A stretch of DNA of 64,000 bases from CAWDMN01 sp963803155. Its GTDB lineage: Bacteria > Acidobacteriota > Terriglobia > Versatilivoradales > Versatilivoraceae. The position numbers and the translations under genes were made by a program. The notes beneath the pieces are model-generated. The model made no database searches. It was not told where the DNA came from and worked only from the letters and a program-made list of their open reading frames with translations. Positions 43,136-51,495 of this stretch are shown here, piece by piece (position 1 is the first letter of the stretch; each line of letters begins with the position of its first letter). The stretch lies in NCBI GenBank assembly GCA_963803155.1, contig CAWDMN010000063.1, positions 62,001 through 126,000 on the forward strand, read 5' to 3'.

Positions 43136-44250
43136 AACAAGCGGATCTGATGGAATATCAAGTTTTGACTGGCCGTGATTTGGAGAAGGTGATTCATTCC
43201 GGCGCCAAAGAAGTTTTGGTTTCGTCCAAAGTTATTTTAACTCCGACGGCTCGCGACGCCATCCGGCGCGGCGGATTGCAGTTGATCCAATCAGGGGAAA
43301 CATCGAAAAAAGAGGCGGGGCCTGTCGAGACGGGATCAAGCAGCGCCTGTGCAGCGCGGCCTGGTTTAGCCGCTCCCGCTGGGAAAACTTTGGAGACCCT
43401 CTTTCATTCTTCTGAAGCCCTGGCCATTAAAGAGGAAATCATCCGGGTCGGAAAAAAACTATGGGATCGTCAGTACGTGGATGGCAATGGTGGCAACATT
43501 TCCCATCGGCTCCGCGACAATCTCATCCTTTGTACTCCCACGCTTTGCAGCAAAGCGGACCTGAAGATTGAGGATATTTGCCTGGTGGATTTGGACGGGC
43601 AACAAACGGCGGGCAAACGCCCTCGGACCAGTGAAATATTAATGCATTTGGAAATTTATAAAGCTGTTCCTCAAGCTAAAGCCGTGGTTCATGCGCATCC
43701 ACCGCATGCGACCGCTTATGCCATCACGGGGCTGGTTCCGCCTCTTTGTATCATCCCGGAAAGCGAGGTCTTTATTGGATCCGTAGCGCTCAGTCCTTAT
43801 GAAACCCCTGGAACCAAGACTTTTGCGGAGACTGTGGTGCCTTATGCCCAACAGCATAACACCATCCTGCTGGCCAATCACGGAGTGGTTTGTTGGGCGG
43901 ATTCCGTAACTCATGCGGAGTGGTACATGGAAGTAGTCGACAACTATTGCCGGACTCTGATGCTGGCGGCGCAGTTGGGGGCGCCTATCACGCGTATTCC
44001 TCCCAGCAAAGCCGCGGACCTGCTGGAGATTAAGAAACGCATGGGAATCCCCGATCCTCGCTTGGAAATGAAGGAATGCCAGTTGTGCGATCAGCCGGAT
44101 TTTCCGATTGGCAGCCGTCCACAAAGTCTGGCCTGTCCCACCAAATGCGCGGATGGACAAAAGGGGAATTGCACGCAGGATCCATCCAATCTGGAAGCAT
44201 TAATTCAAAGCATCACGAATGAAATCGTCTCGGCAATGAAGCTGAAATAG
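43132..44250 (+). CDS. Class II sugar-phosphate aldolase with EutQ-N-like front domain, Cys cluster and C-terminal targeting-like helix
   Basis: 372 residues, much longer than the roughly 215 of FucA. Residues about 10-55 (DLEKVIHSGAKEVLVSSKVI, then LTPTARDAIRRGGLQLI) resemble the N-terminal module of EutQ. A Ser/Ala linker leads to the class II aldolase/adducin domain (about 100-320) with NGGNISHRL, zinc-site HAHPPHATAYA (about 186), SEVFIGSVALSPYETPGT and ANHGVVCW (about 249). Then comes a Cys cluster (ECQLCDQPD, LACPTKC, GNC). The tail NLEALIQSITNEIVSAMKLK looks like an encapsulation peptide. Expected to split fuculose- or rhamnulose-1-phosphate into DHAP and lactaldehyde inside the shell. 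Confidence 0.9.
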   Translation: MKQADLMEYQVLTGRDLEKVIHSGAKEVLVSSKVILTPTARDAIRRGGLQLIQSGETSKKEAGPVETGSSSACAARPGLAAPAGKTLETLFHSSEALAIKEEIIRVGKKLWDRQYVDGNGGNISHRLRDNLILCTPTLCSKADLKIEDICLVDLDGQQTAGKRPRTSEILMHLEIYKAVPQAKAVVHAHPPHATAYAITGLVPPLCIIPESEVFIGSVALSPYETPGTKTFAETVVPYAQQHNTILLANHGVVCWADSVTHAEWYMEVVDNYCRTLMLAAQLGAPITRIPPSKAADLLEIKKRMGIPDPRLEMKECQLCDQPDFPIGSRPQSLACPTKCADGQKGNCTQDPSNLEALIQSITNEIVSAMKLK

Positions 44251-44783
44251 TTGTGACTGATTTCGGCGGTTCGATTCTTTGGCATCAGGCCGGTGTCCTT
44301 CCGTGATTCTCCTCCCTCCCTGGTTGTTTCCAAATATTCTTTGATTATCCCATCATGTTCAGATTAAAATATTATGCGGTTTGGGCTGGAATTCCCCAGG
44401 AGAAAGGTTCTTATTGTTGAGATCTGATTGGTGGGATTGAAAAAGCTCCGCACCCGTAGTCGCGAAGGTTTGCTTCCCCCTCCATTGCGTCATTTAACCC
44501 AGAGCTCCAGAAACTAGCTGAGCTTAACTTCATCAAACTCAACAAATCGATTTTGGCATTGAATCTGCCTGATCTTTAAAGGATCAGTTTGTTCTAAACA
44601 GGGCAATCGAAAGCGCGGATGGGAATATATCCAGCGGTTGCGAAACTAAGGTTGTGAAGCGACTCTGCGTTTGACTCGGAGGGGTACTGAATAGTTACGA
44701 TATTATTTTTAGGGAAACCGCACCAGATAACAGCAATTGGATATTTAGAAGGGAAATTTTTTATTCTAAGATGGAGGCAATGA
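44251..44783. other. 533-bp intergenic region between aldolase and PFOR
   Basis: No gene, tRNA or recognised riboswitch. It probably contains an independent promoter for the PFOR gene. A GGTTCGATTC string at 44268 lacks the pairing needed for a tRNA T-arm. Confidence 0.4.
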
Positions 44784-47700
44784 ATGAAACGTCGCATGGT
44801 AACCATTGATGGCAACGAAGCGGCTGCGTATGTGGCCCACCGGACCAACGAGGTAGTTGCCATCTACCCGATCACCCCCTCTTCCCCGATGGGGGAATGG
44901 TCTGACGCCTGGGCCGCGGCCGGCGTGAAGAACATTTGGGGGACGGTGCCGTTGGTGCAGGAGATGCAAAGCGAAGGAGGCGCCGCTGGAGCAGTGCATG
45001 GCGCTTTGCAGACGGGATCTTTGACCACCACTTTTACAGCATCTCAGGGATTGTTGTTGATGATCCCCAACATGTTCAAAATTGCCGGTGAATTGACATC
45101 CGCCGTGTTCCACGTATCGGCCCGGACCGTCGCCACCCATGCTCTTTCGATTTTCGGAGATCACGGTGACGTGATGGCGGCCCGCTCCACTGGTTGGGGC
45201 TTGCTGGCCTCCAACTCCATTCAGGAAGTGATGGATTTTGCCCTGATTGCCCAGGCTGCCACGTTGGAAGCCCGGGTTCCATTCGTTCATTTCTTCGACG
45301 GTTTCCGGACTTCTCATGAGGTCATGAAAATTGAAGAGCTGACTGAAGACGATTTGCGGGCGATGATTGATGACGAATTGGTTCGTGCCCACCGGGCTCG
45401 CGCCCTCTCGCCCGAGCATCCGGTATTGCGTGGCAGTGCCCAAAATCCGGACGTCTTTTTCCAGGCGCGGGAAGCCTGCAATCCTTACTACAATGCCTGT
45501 CCCGGCATTGTCCAGAAGGCCATGGACAAGTTTGCCGCTTTGACCGGCCGTCAATACAGCCTCTTCGATTATTATGGCGCTCCCGATGCCGAACGCGTGG
45601 TGGTTCTCATGGGATCCGGAGTGGAAGCGGCGCAGGAAACCATCGACTATTTGATGGCACGGGGCGAGAAGGTCGGGATGATCAAAGTCCGCCTGTTCAG
45701 GCCCTTTTCGGTGGCTGATTTCATCAAGGCTTTGCCGGCCAGCGTGCAAAAAATTGCGGTGTTGGATCGGACCAAGGAACCTGGAGCGGCGGGTGAGCCT
45801 CTTTATCAGGACGTGGTCACGGCTATTGCGGAATCGATTCAGGATGGAAAGGCTCCCTGGAGCAAGCTGCCGAAGATTACCGGCGGCCGTTATGGTCTTT
45901 CTTCCAAGGAATTCACGCCAGCCATGGTCAAAGCCGTATTTGATGAGCTCAAGAAGGATTCCCCCAGACGGCCCTTCACCGTGGGAATCGAAGATGATGT
46001 CACCAAGCTGAGCCTGGCTTATGATTCGCAATTTTCCACGGAACCCGAAAATGTTTTCCGCGGCCTCTTTTATGGTTTGGGCGCCGACGGAACAGTGGGC
46101 GCCAACAAGAATTCCATCAAAATTATCGGAGAAGAAACCGACAATTTCGCGCAAGGTTACTTCGTATATGACTCGAAGAAATCCGGCTCCATCACGGTTT
46201 CCCATCTGCGCTTTGGGCCCAGCCCAATCCACTCCACTTATTTGATCGACCAGGCGAATTTCGTGGCATGCCATCAGTTTGGTTTTCTGGAAACTTATGA
46301 CATGTTGAAAAATGCCGTTCCTGGCGCCACTTTCTTGTTGAACAGTCCCTATGGCCCGGAAAAGGTTTGGGACACACTGCCTCGCGAAGTCCAGAAACAG
46401 ATCATCGACAAGAAGCTCAAGTTTTATGTCATCGATGCCATCAAAGTCGCGCGTGAGACCGGAATGGGAGAGCGGATCAATTCCGTAATGCAGACCTGCT
46501 TCTTTGCCATCTCTAAGATTTTGCCTCGCGAGGAAGCTATCGCCCAGATTAAGAATGCCATCAAGAAAACGTATGGCAAGAAGGGCGACGTCGTGGTGCA
46601 GAAGAATTTTGCGGCCGTAGATCAGACTCTAGCCAATCTGTCCGAGGTGAAAGTCCCTGGTGCCGTCACCAGCCAGATTACCAAGCCTCCCGTGGTTTCT
46701 GACAAGGCGCCCGAATTTGTCAAAAAGGTTTCTTCCACGATATATGCTCAAATGGGAGATAGTCTGCCCGTGAGTGCCATGCCGGTGGATGGGACTTTTC
46801 CGACCGCCACATCACAGTGGGAAAAACGGAACATTGCTTTGGAAATTCCAGTATGGGATGACGCCGTATGTATCCAATGCGCCAAATGTGCCATGGTTTG
46901 TCCTCACGCGGCCATCCGCATGAAGGTTTATGATTCCAAGTGCCTGGCAGGGGCGCCGGCTACTTTTAAATCCTGTGACTTTAAAGGACCGGAATTTCCA
47001 GGGATGAAGCTGACCATTCAGACCGCTCCGGAAGATTGCACCGGATGCGGGCTCTGCGTCAATGTTTGCCCGGCCAAGAACAAGCAGGAAGTGCGGCTGA
47101 AGGCCATCAACATGATGCCCCAACGGCCTCTGCGCGAGCCGGAACGAATCAATTATGAATTCTTCCTCAACATTCCTGAAGTGGATCGGCGCACGGTAAA
47201 AGTGGGCACGATCAAAGGATCTCAGGTATTGCAGCCCCTGTTTGAGTATTCCGGCGCCTGTTCAGGCTGTGGAGAGACTCCCTATGTCAAATTGATCACG
47301 CAGCTCTTCGGTGATCGTATGGTAGTGGCCAACGCCACGGGTTGTTCTTCCATCTACGGTGGGAACCTGCCGACCACTCCATACGCCGTGAACAAAGAGG
47401 GCCGTGGTCCAGCCTGGGCTAACTCGCTCTTTGAGGACAATGCCGAATTTGGCTTGGGTTATCGGCTCACCTTGGATAAGCAGATGGAATTTGCCCGTGA
47501 ACTGCTGGCAAAACTCTCTGGCCAGGTGGGCAAAGAGCTGGCTGACTCCATCATTAATGCAAAGCAGAAAGATGAATCCGACATTTACGACCAGCGGCAG
47601 CGTGTGGCTGAGTTGAAAAAGAAGCTGGAAGGAGCTGCTTCTCCCGAAGCCAAGAACCTGCTGGGGGTTGCGGATTATCTGGTGAAAAGATCGGTTTGGA

Positions 47701-48362
47701 TTGTTGGTGGGGATGGATGGGCCTATGACATTGGTTACGGCGGATTGGATCACGTGCTGGCTGCCGGCCGGAATGTGAATATCCTGGTGCTCGACACCGA
47801 GGTCTATTCCAATACGGGTGGCCAAATGTCTAAATCCACGCCGCGAGGGGCCGTGGCCAAATTCGCGGCCGGCGGAAAAGCCACGGGCAAAAAAGATCTC
47901 GGCATGCACGCCATGGCGTATGGAAACGTCTTTGTCGCTCAGATTGCCATGGGAGCCAACGATCTGCAGACGGTCAAAGCCATTGCGGAGGCGGAAGCTT
48001 ACGATGGGCCTTCCATTATCATTGCTTATAGCCATTGCATTGCGCATGGCATCAACATGAAATCCGGCATGGACAATCAGAAAGCCGCGGTGCAATCCGG
48101 TCATTGGCCGCTTTACCGCTACAATCCTGAATTGATCAAGGAGGGGAAGAATCCGCTTCAACTGGATTCCAAGAAACCCAAGATCAAGTTCGAGGAATAT
48201 GCGTACCAGGAAACCCGCTTCAAGATGCTAACCAAGATTAATCCCGAAGCGGCGCGGAAACTGCTGGAAGAGGCTCAAAAGGACGTGGATATGCGCTGGA
48301 ATTTCTATGAGCAGCTTGCTCAGATTAACTATGGCGGCAGCAGGGAGCCATCAGCCCAGTAA
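44784..48362 (+). CDS. nifJ: Pyruvate:ferredoxin (flavodoxin) oxidoreductase, single-chain
   Basis: 1192 residues, the usual length of the fused homodimeric enzyme. GGAGG 6 nt upstream. Domain I begins TIDGNEAAAYVAHRTNEVVAIYPITPSSPMGEW; DRTKEPGAAGEPLYQDV lies at the domain II/III border; the two ferredoxin clusters are CIQCAKCAMVCPHAA (about 696) and CTGCGLCVNVCP (about 752). The fourth Cys-rich cluster begins SGACSGCGETPYVKL. The TPP motif is GDGWAYDIGYGGLDHVL (about 976) followed by NTGGQMSKSTPRG. It converts pyruvate plus CoA to acetyl-CoA, CO2 and reduced ferredoxin. Lies behind the BMC operon, where it would process pyruvate from DHAP (or from lactate). Confidence 0.97.
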   Translation: MKRRMVTIDGNEAAAYVAHRTNEVVAIYPITPSSPMGEWSDAWAAAGVKNIWGTVPLVQEMQSEGGAAGAVHGALQTGSLTTTFTASQGLLLMIPNMFKIAGELTSAVFHVSARTVATHALSIFGDHGDVMAARSTGWGLLASNSIQEVMDFALIAQAATLEARVPFVHFFDGFRTSHEVMKIEELTEDDLRAMIDDELVRAHRARALSPEHPVLRGSAQNPDVFFQAREACNPYYNACPGIVQKAMDKFAALTGRQYSLFDYYGAPDAERVVVLMGSGVEAAQETIDYLMARGEKVGMIKVRLFRPFSVADFIKALPASVQKIAVLDRTKEPGAAGEPLYQDVVTAIAESIQDGKAPWSKLPKITGGRYGLSSKEFTPAMVKAVFDELKKDSPRRPFTVGIEDDVTKLSLAYDSQFSTEPENVFRGLFYGLGADGTVGANKNSIKIIGEETDNFAQGYFVYDSKKSGSITVSHLRFGPSPIHSTYLIDQANFVACHQFGFLETYDMLKNAVPGATFLLNSPYGPEKVWDTLPREVQKQIIDKKLKFYVIDAIKVARETGMGERINSVMQTCFFAISKILPREEAIAQIKNAIKKTYGKKGDVVVQKNFAAVDQTLANLSEVKVPGAVTSQITKPPVVSDKAPEFVKKVSSTIYAQMGDSLPVSAMPVDGTFPTATSQWEKRNIALEIPVWDDAVCIQCAKCAMVCPHAAIRMKVYDSKCLAGAPATFKSCDFKGPEFPGMKLTIQTAPEDCTGCGLCVNVCPAKNKQEVRLKAINMMPQRPLREPERINYEFFLNIPEVDRRTVKVGTIKGSQVLQPLFEYSGACSGCGETPYVKLITQLFGDRMVVANATGCSSIYGGNLPTTPYAVNKEGRGPAWANSLFEDNAEFGLGYRLTLDKQMEFARELLAKLSGQVGKELADSIINAKQKDESDIYDQRQRVAELKKKLEGAASPEAKNLLGVADYLVKRSVWIVGGDGWAYDIGYGGLDHVLAAGRNVNILVLDTEVYSNTGGQMSKSTPRGAVAKFAAGGKATGKKDLGMHAMAYGNVFVAQIAMGANDLQTVKAIAEAEAYDGPSIIIAYSHCIAHGINMKSGMDNQKAAVQSGHWPLYRYNPELIKEGKNPLQLDSKKPKIKFEEYAYQETRFKMLTKINPEAARKLLEEAQKDVDMRWNFYEQLAQINYGGSREPSAQ

Positions 48363-48401
48363 GTAATTCCTGGGAGGAAGAACAGATCATCCTGATGGGG
48401 A

Positions 48402-48446
48402 AGCCCGGTTTTTGCAAGGGTCAAGCTCTTGCTTTAACCGGGCTTT
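48402..48446 (+). terminator. Strong hairpin after PFOR
   Basis: AAGCCCGGTT and AACCGGGCTT pair perfectly around an inner GCAAG/CTTGC hairpin. The following bases (TGAGTTCCGTTTTAG) have only a short T-run, so termination efficiency is uncertain. Confidence 0.55.
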
Positions 48447-48510
48447 GAGTTCCGTTTTAGATTTCAATTCAGAACCAACAAAATTCAATTTATGGAATGG
48501 GTGGTAAGCC

Positions 48511-49503
48511 ATGGACTTAACGACAACCTATATGGGGTTAAAGCTGCAAAATCCGCTGGTTCCGTCCGCTTGCGGACCACTGTCGAATTCTCTCAGCAAG
48601 ATCAAGTCGATGGAAGATGCCGGCGCGGCGGCGGTTGTGCTGTATTCTTTGTTCGAAGAAGAAATTCTTTTTGAGTCTCAGGAATTGGATCATTATCTCT
48701 CGAATGGCGCGGAAAGCTTTGCCGAGTCATTGAGCTACTTTCCCGAAGCGGAAAAGTATCATGTCGGCACCGATGATTACTTGGAACACATCCGCAAGGC
48801 CAAGGAATCTGTGCGGATTCCCATCATTGGCAGTCTGAATGGTGTCAGCACCGGTGGTTGGATTGATATGGCCAAACAGATTGAGCAGGCCGGCGCCGAT
48901 GCGCTGGAATTGAACATTTATTATGTGGCCACCGATCCGGATTTGAGCGGCCAGGTGGTGGAGCAGAAATATATCGATATACTCACGGAAGTGAAGAAGA
49001 GCATCAAGATTCCCGTGGCGGTCAAGACCGGCGGATTCTTCAGTTCCACGGCCTATATGGCGAAGAAGTTCTGCCAGGCTGGAGCGGATGGATTGGTGAT
49101 GTTCAATCGTTTCTATCAGCCGGATATTGATTTGGAAAGCCTGGAAGTGGCTCCCAATGTTTTGCTCAGTACTCCTCAGGCCATGCGTTTGCCGATGCGC
49201 TGGATCGCGATTCTTTATGGCCGGATCAGGTGCAGCATGGCGGCGACGAGCGGGATTCATACCGGAGAAGATGTCATCAAAATGTTGATGGTGGGGGCTG
49301 ATGCCACCATGGTTTGCTCTGCTTTGTTGAAAAACGGAGTGGGTCACATCGGGCACATGTTGCGGGAAATGAAGTACTGGATGGAGACCAAGGAATACTC
49401 TTCGGTCAGCCAGTTGAAGGGAAGCTTGAGCCAAAAATCCTGTCCAGATCCCATGGCGTTTGAACGGGCCAATTACATGAAGTCGGTCAAAAGTTACGTC
49501 TAG
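48511..49503 (+). CDS. Dihydroorotate dehydrogenase-like flavoprotein
   Basis: 330 residues. TTYMGLKLQNPLVPSACGPLSNSL starts an FMN TIM barrel; SLNGVSTGGWIDMAKQIEQAGADALELNIYY, VAVKTGGFFSSTAYMAKKFCQAGADGLVMFNR and a C-terminal phosphate-binding part (ATSGIHTGEDVIKMLMVGADATMVCSAL) are DHOD-like. It lacks the full set of PyrD residues and belongs to the branch often found beside pyruvate:ferredoxin oxidoreductase genes, annotated as DHOD-like. A general pyrimidine role is unlikely; an electron-transfer role with PFOR is inference. 148 nt after the PFOR gene. Confidence 0.85.
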   Translation: MDLTTTYMGLKLQNPLVPSACGPLSNSLSKIKSMEDAGAAAVVLYSLFEEEILFESQELDHYLSNGAESFAESLSYFPEAEKYHVGTDDYLEHIRKAKESVRIPIIGSLNGVSTGGWIDMAKQIEQAGADALELNIYYVATDPDLSGQVVEQKYIDILTEVKKSIKIPVAVKTGGFFSSTAYMAKKFCQAGADGLVMFNRFYQPDIDLESLEVAPNVLLSTPQAMRLPMRWIAILYGRIRCSMAATSGIHTGEDVIKMLMVGADATMVCSALLKNGVGHIGHMLREMKYWMETKEYSSVSQLKGSLSQKSCPDPMAFERANYMKSVKSYV

Positions 49504-49599
49504 TCTTCTGCAAGGACCCCGTGGCATTGGCATGGCCAAGATTGTTTGTACTGACTTGTCGCCATGATGAACTATTGATCAGAACGAAAGTGAGAGATA

Positions 49600-49650
49600 A
49601 AGGATGAAGGGGCACGGGGAAGTATCCGTTGCTCTTTCATCCTTTTTTTT
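49600..49650. terminator. Bidirectional hairpin terminator candidate
   Basis: AAAGGATGAA and TTTCATCCTTTTTTTT form a stem followed by eight T on the plus strand, between the convergent DHOD-like and Gfo/Idh genes. The arm GGATGAAGGGGCAC is also two units of the heptamer repeat family, so a repeat may have been recruited as terminator. Confidence 0.6.
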
Positions 49651-49750
49651 GGTGCGGACAGCGAGGGTAAAAGATTCTCTGCCTGGCGATGATTCCCATT
49701 TCGAAGCCCTGATGAATAAGGCGAAGAATTGCCGATCAAGAAAACTCATT

Positions 49751-51034
49751 CTACGCGATCACTCTCTCCTTTTCCGCATCCCACAACATGATTTTGTTTT
49801 GCCGATACGAGTCCACCGCCATTTTGATGGCAACCATGGTTGCGGCCCCCAGTTCCGAGTTGCAGGCCAGAGTTCCGCCGTTGCGAATAACATCCAAAAA
49901 ATTGCCTTGAATATCCTTCCCCTTTTCGGCAGGGAGCGTCACTTCAGAATATCCATTATTGCCTCCACGGAATTCCGAGACAAAGTCACCATTCCCGGTT
50001 AATTGCAGCGCATGGTCCCGGCGCTCTACTTCGAGAGTCCCGAATTTTCCGCAAATCCTCATATCCAGGGAACTGTCGTTGGTCAAGGCACTCATGAGGT
50101 GGAGAGTGAATTCGGCGGGGTAATCGGCGGTCATCATAAAGACATCCGGTATTTCCCGTCCATCCCTCTCGATGTAAAGACCCCCATTGGCACTGACTCT
50201 GGAGGGATAGGCGCCATTGTTTCCGGCAATGGCGAGCAGTAGAGGCGCCAATACGTGGTAAATCAGGTCGGTGGCCACTCCTCCGTTGTAGGGCCAGTAT
50301 TTTCGGAAGCGGAAGAAATGTTCAGCGTTCCAAGCAATCTTGGGAGCCAGCCCCCACTGGGATCCCAGCCACATATCCCAATCGATGTAATCGTCCCCAC
50401 TCTTGTTGGGTCCCGCGGTTTCATCCACGGGGAACCAGATATTGAAAGCGCACCCGCGAATATTCCGATTCACTCCGGCCATGCCCCAGGTCACCTTGCC
50501 GATCCTGCCGTCACGAATGATCTCTTGAGCCTTTCGCATGGCTGGATTGGCCGTGGCTCCCGGACCTACCTGAAACACCTTGCCCAGCCGGCGAACACTG
50601 TTTCTGACTTCCAGGGCCTGTTCCACCGTGAGCGTCATCGGCTTCTCGCAATAAACGTGTTTTCCCGCCTCCATGGCATCGATTGATATTTTGGAGTGCC
50701 AATGGTCAGGGGTGACGATAAAGACAGCGTCCAGATCCTTGCGTTCAAGCATCTTTCGGTAATCCATGAATCCCTCAGCCTGGGTCTGCTGGACGGCCTT
50801 GTTCAGCCGTCGTCGATACACGTCGCAGACGGCCGCAATCCGGACATTCTCCTCACTGGCATGTTTCTCCAACCAGTTTATGTGATCGAATCCTTTTCCG
50901 CCCGTCCCGATGATCCCAACCTCGATGCGGTCGTTTGAACCCAAAACCTTGCCGAATACTGTCGCGGGAACAGTCAGAGCACCGGCAAATCCAGCGGCGC
51001 TTTTTAAGAAGGACCGGCGTTTTACCTCTCTCAT
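49751..51034 (-). CDS. Exported Gfo/Idh/MocA-family oxidoreductase (Tat signal)
   Basis: 427 residues from ATG 51034. The N-terminus VKRRSFLKSAAGFAGALTVPATVFG is a twin-arginine signal. The Rossmann fold follows: EVGIIGTGGKGFDHINWL, VRIAAVCDVYRRR, then VFIVTPDHWHSKISIDAMEAGKHVYCEKPMTLT, with the EKP motif of the family. The C-terminal domain resembles the secreted glycosyl hydrolase family 109-like and MocA branch frequent in Planctomycetes and Acidobacteria. Acts on sugars with bound NAD(P); substrate unknown. Convergent with the DHOD-like gene. Confidence 0.87.
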   Translation of the reverse strand: MREVKRRSFLKSAAGFAGALTVPATVFGKVLGSNDRIEVGIIGTGGKGFDHINWLEKHASEENVRIAAVCDVYRRRLNKAVQQTQAEGFMDYRKMLERKDLDAVFIVTPDHWHSKISIDAMEAGKHVYCEKPMTLTVEQALEVRNSVRRLGKVFQVGPGATANPAMRKAQEIIRDGRIGKVTWGMAGVNRNIRGCAFNIWFPVDETAGPNKSGDDYIDWDMWLGSQWGLAPKIAWNAEHFFRFRKYWPYNGGVATDLIYHVLAPLLLAIAGNNGAYPSRVSANGGLYIERDGREIPDVFMMTADYPAEFTLHLMSALTNDSSLDMRICGKFGTLEVERRDHALQLTGNGDFVSEFRGGNNGYSEVTLPAEKGKDIQGNFLDVIRNGGTLACNSELGAATMVAIKMAVDSYRQNKIMLWDAEKERVIA

Positions 51035-51127
51035 GGTTATAATCGCCTCCAATTTTTTCGCTAGAATCCAGAAAAAACTATGCGATTTTTTCTTGCCTGT
51101 CCAGGCAATTTATTTGACTATGCCACT

Positions 51128-51430
51128 AGCACGATGCGGTAGCGAGTGATCGGGGAGGCGGCCCAAAAAGCACGAAGCGGTAGCGAGTGATCGGGGAGGC
51201 AGCCAAAAAAGCACGAAGCGGTAGCGAGTGATCGGGGAGCTGTACAAGAGCCATGCAACGCCAGCAAAACCAAGCTGAACGCTCGTTATCACTTCGCGCT
51301 GGTGGCAGAAAAAGGCGGAGCAGCAGGGCTAATTCAAAAAGCACGAAGCGATAGCGAGTGATCAGGGAGCTGTATAAGAGCCATGCAACGCCAGCAAAAC
51401 CAAGTTGAACGCTCGTTGCCACTTCGCGCT
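51128..51430. repeat. Nested direct-repeat block (41-bp and 130-bp periods)
   Basis: The unit AGCACGAAGCGGTAGCGAGT, then GATCGGGGAG, starts at 51128, 51169, 51210 and 51340. The first three are 41 bp apart. The third and fourth each continue into a shared sequence (CTGTACAAGAGCCATGCAAC, then GCCAGCAAAACCAAG, then GAACGCTCGTT and CACTTCGCGCT), about 90 bp long. The 90-bp unit has imperfect inverted ends (AGCACGAAGCGATAGCGAG vs AGCGCGAAGTGGCAACGAG on the other strand). Not a CRISPR: no unique spacers. Confidence 0.85.
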
Positions 51431-51495
51431 TTAGGCCGGGCAAAGCTGAGTGACGGTTGTTGCGGGAAATGGTAACTTATTGTTCTGGAGGAATC

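Noticed and set aside
44262..44280. tRNA T-arm-like string GGTTCGATTC
   Set aside because: Flanking bases cannot form the five-pair T stem and no anticodon arm or acceptor is found upstream.
44251..44783. Riboswitch (TPP or other) before PFOR
   Set aside because: No CTGAGA...ACCTGATC-type core or other known conserved riboswitch box could be found by eye.
44766..46274. 502-residue minus-strand open frame
   Set aside because: It lies entirely over the well-supported PFOR gene, is rich in His/Gln/Arg as antisense frames of GC-biased genes are, and has no domain motif.
47262..48161. 299-residue minus-strand open frame
   Set aside because: Shadow of the TPP domain of PFOR; composition and position explain it.
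51128..51430. CRISPR array
   Set aside because: Repeats recur at 41, 41 and 130 bp but the intervening DNA is itself repeated, not unique spacers, and no cas gene is present.
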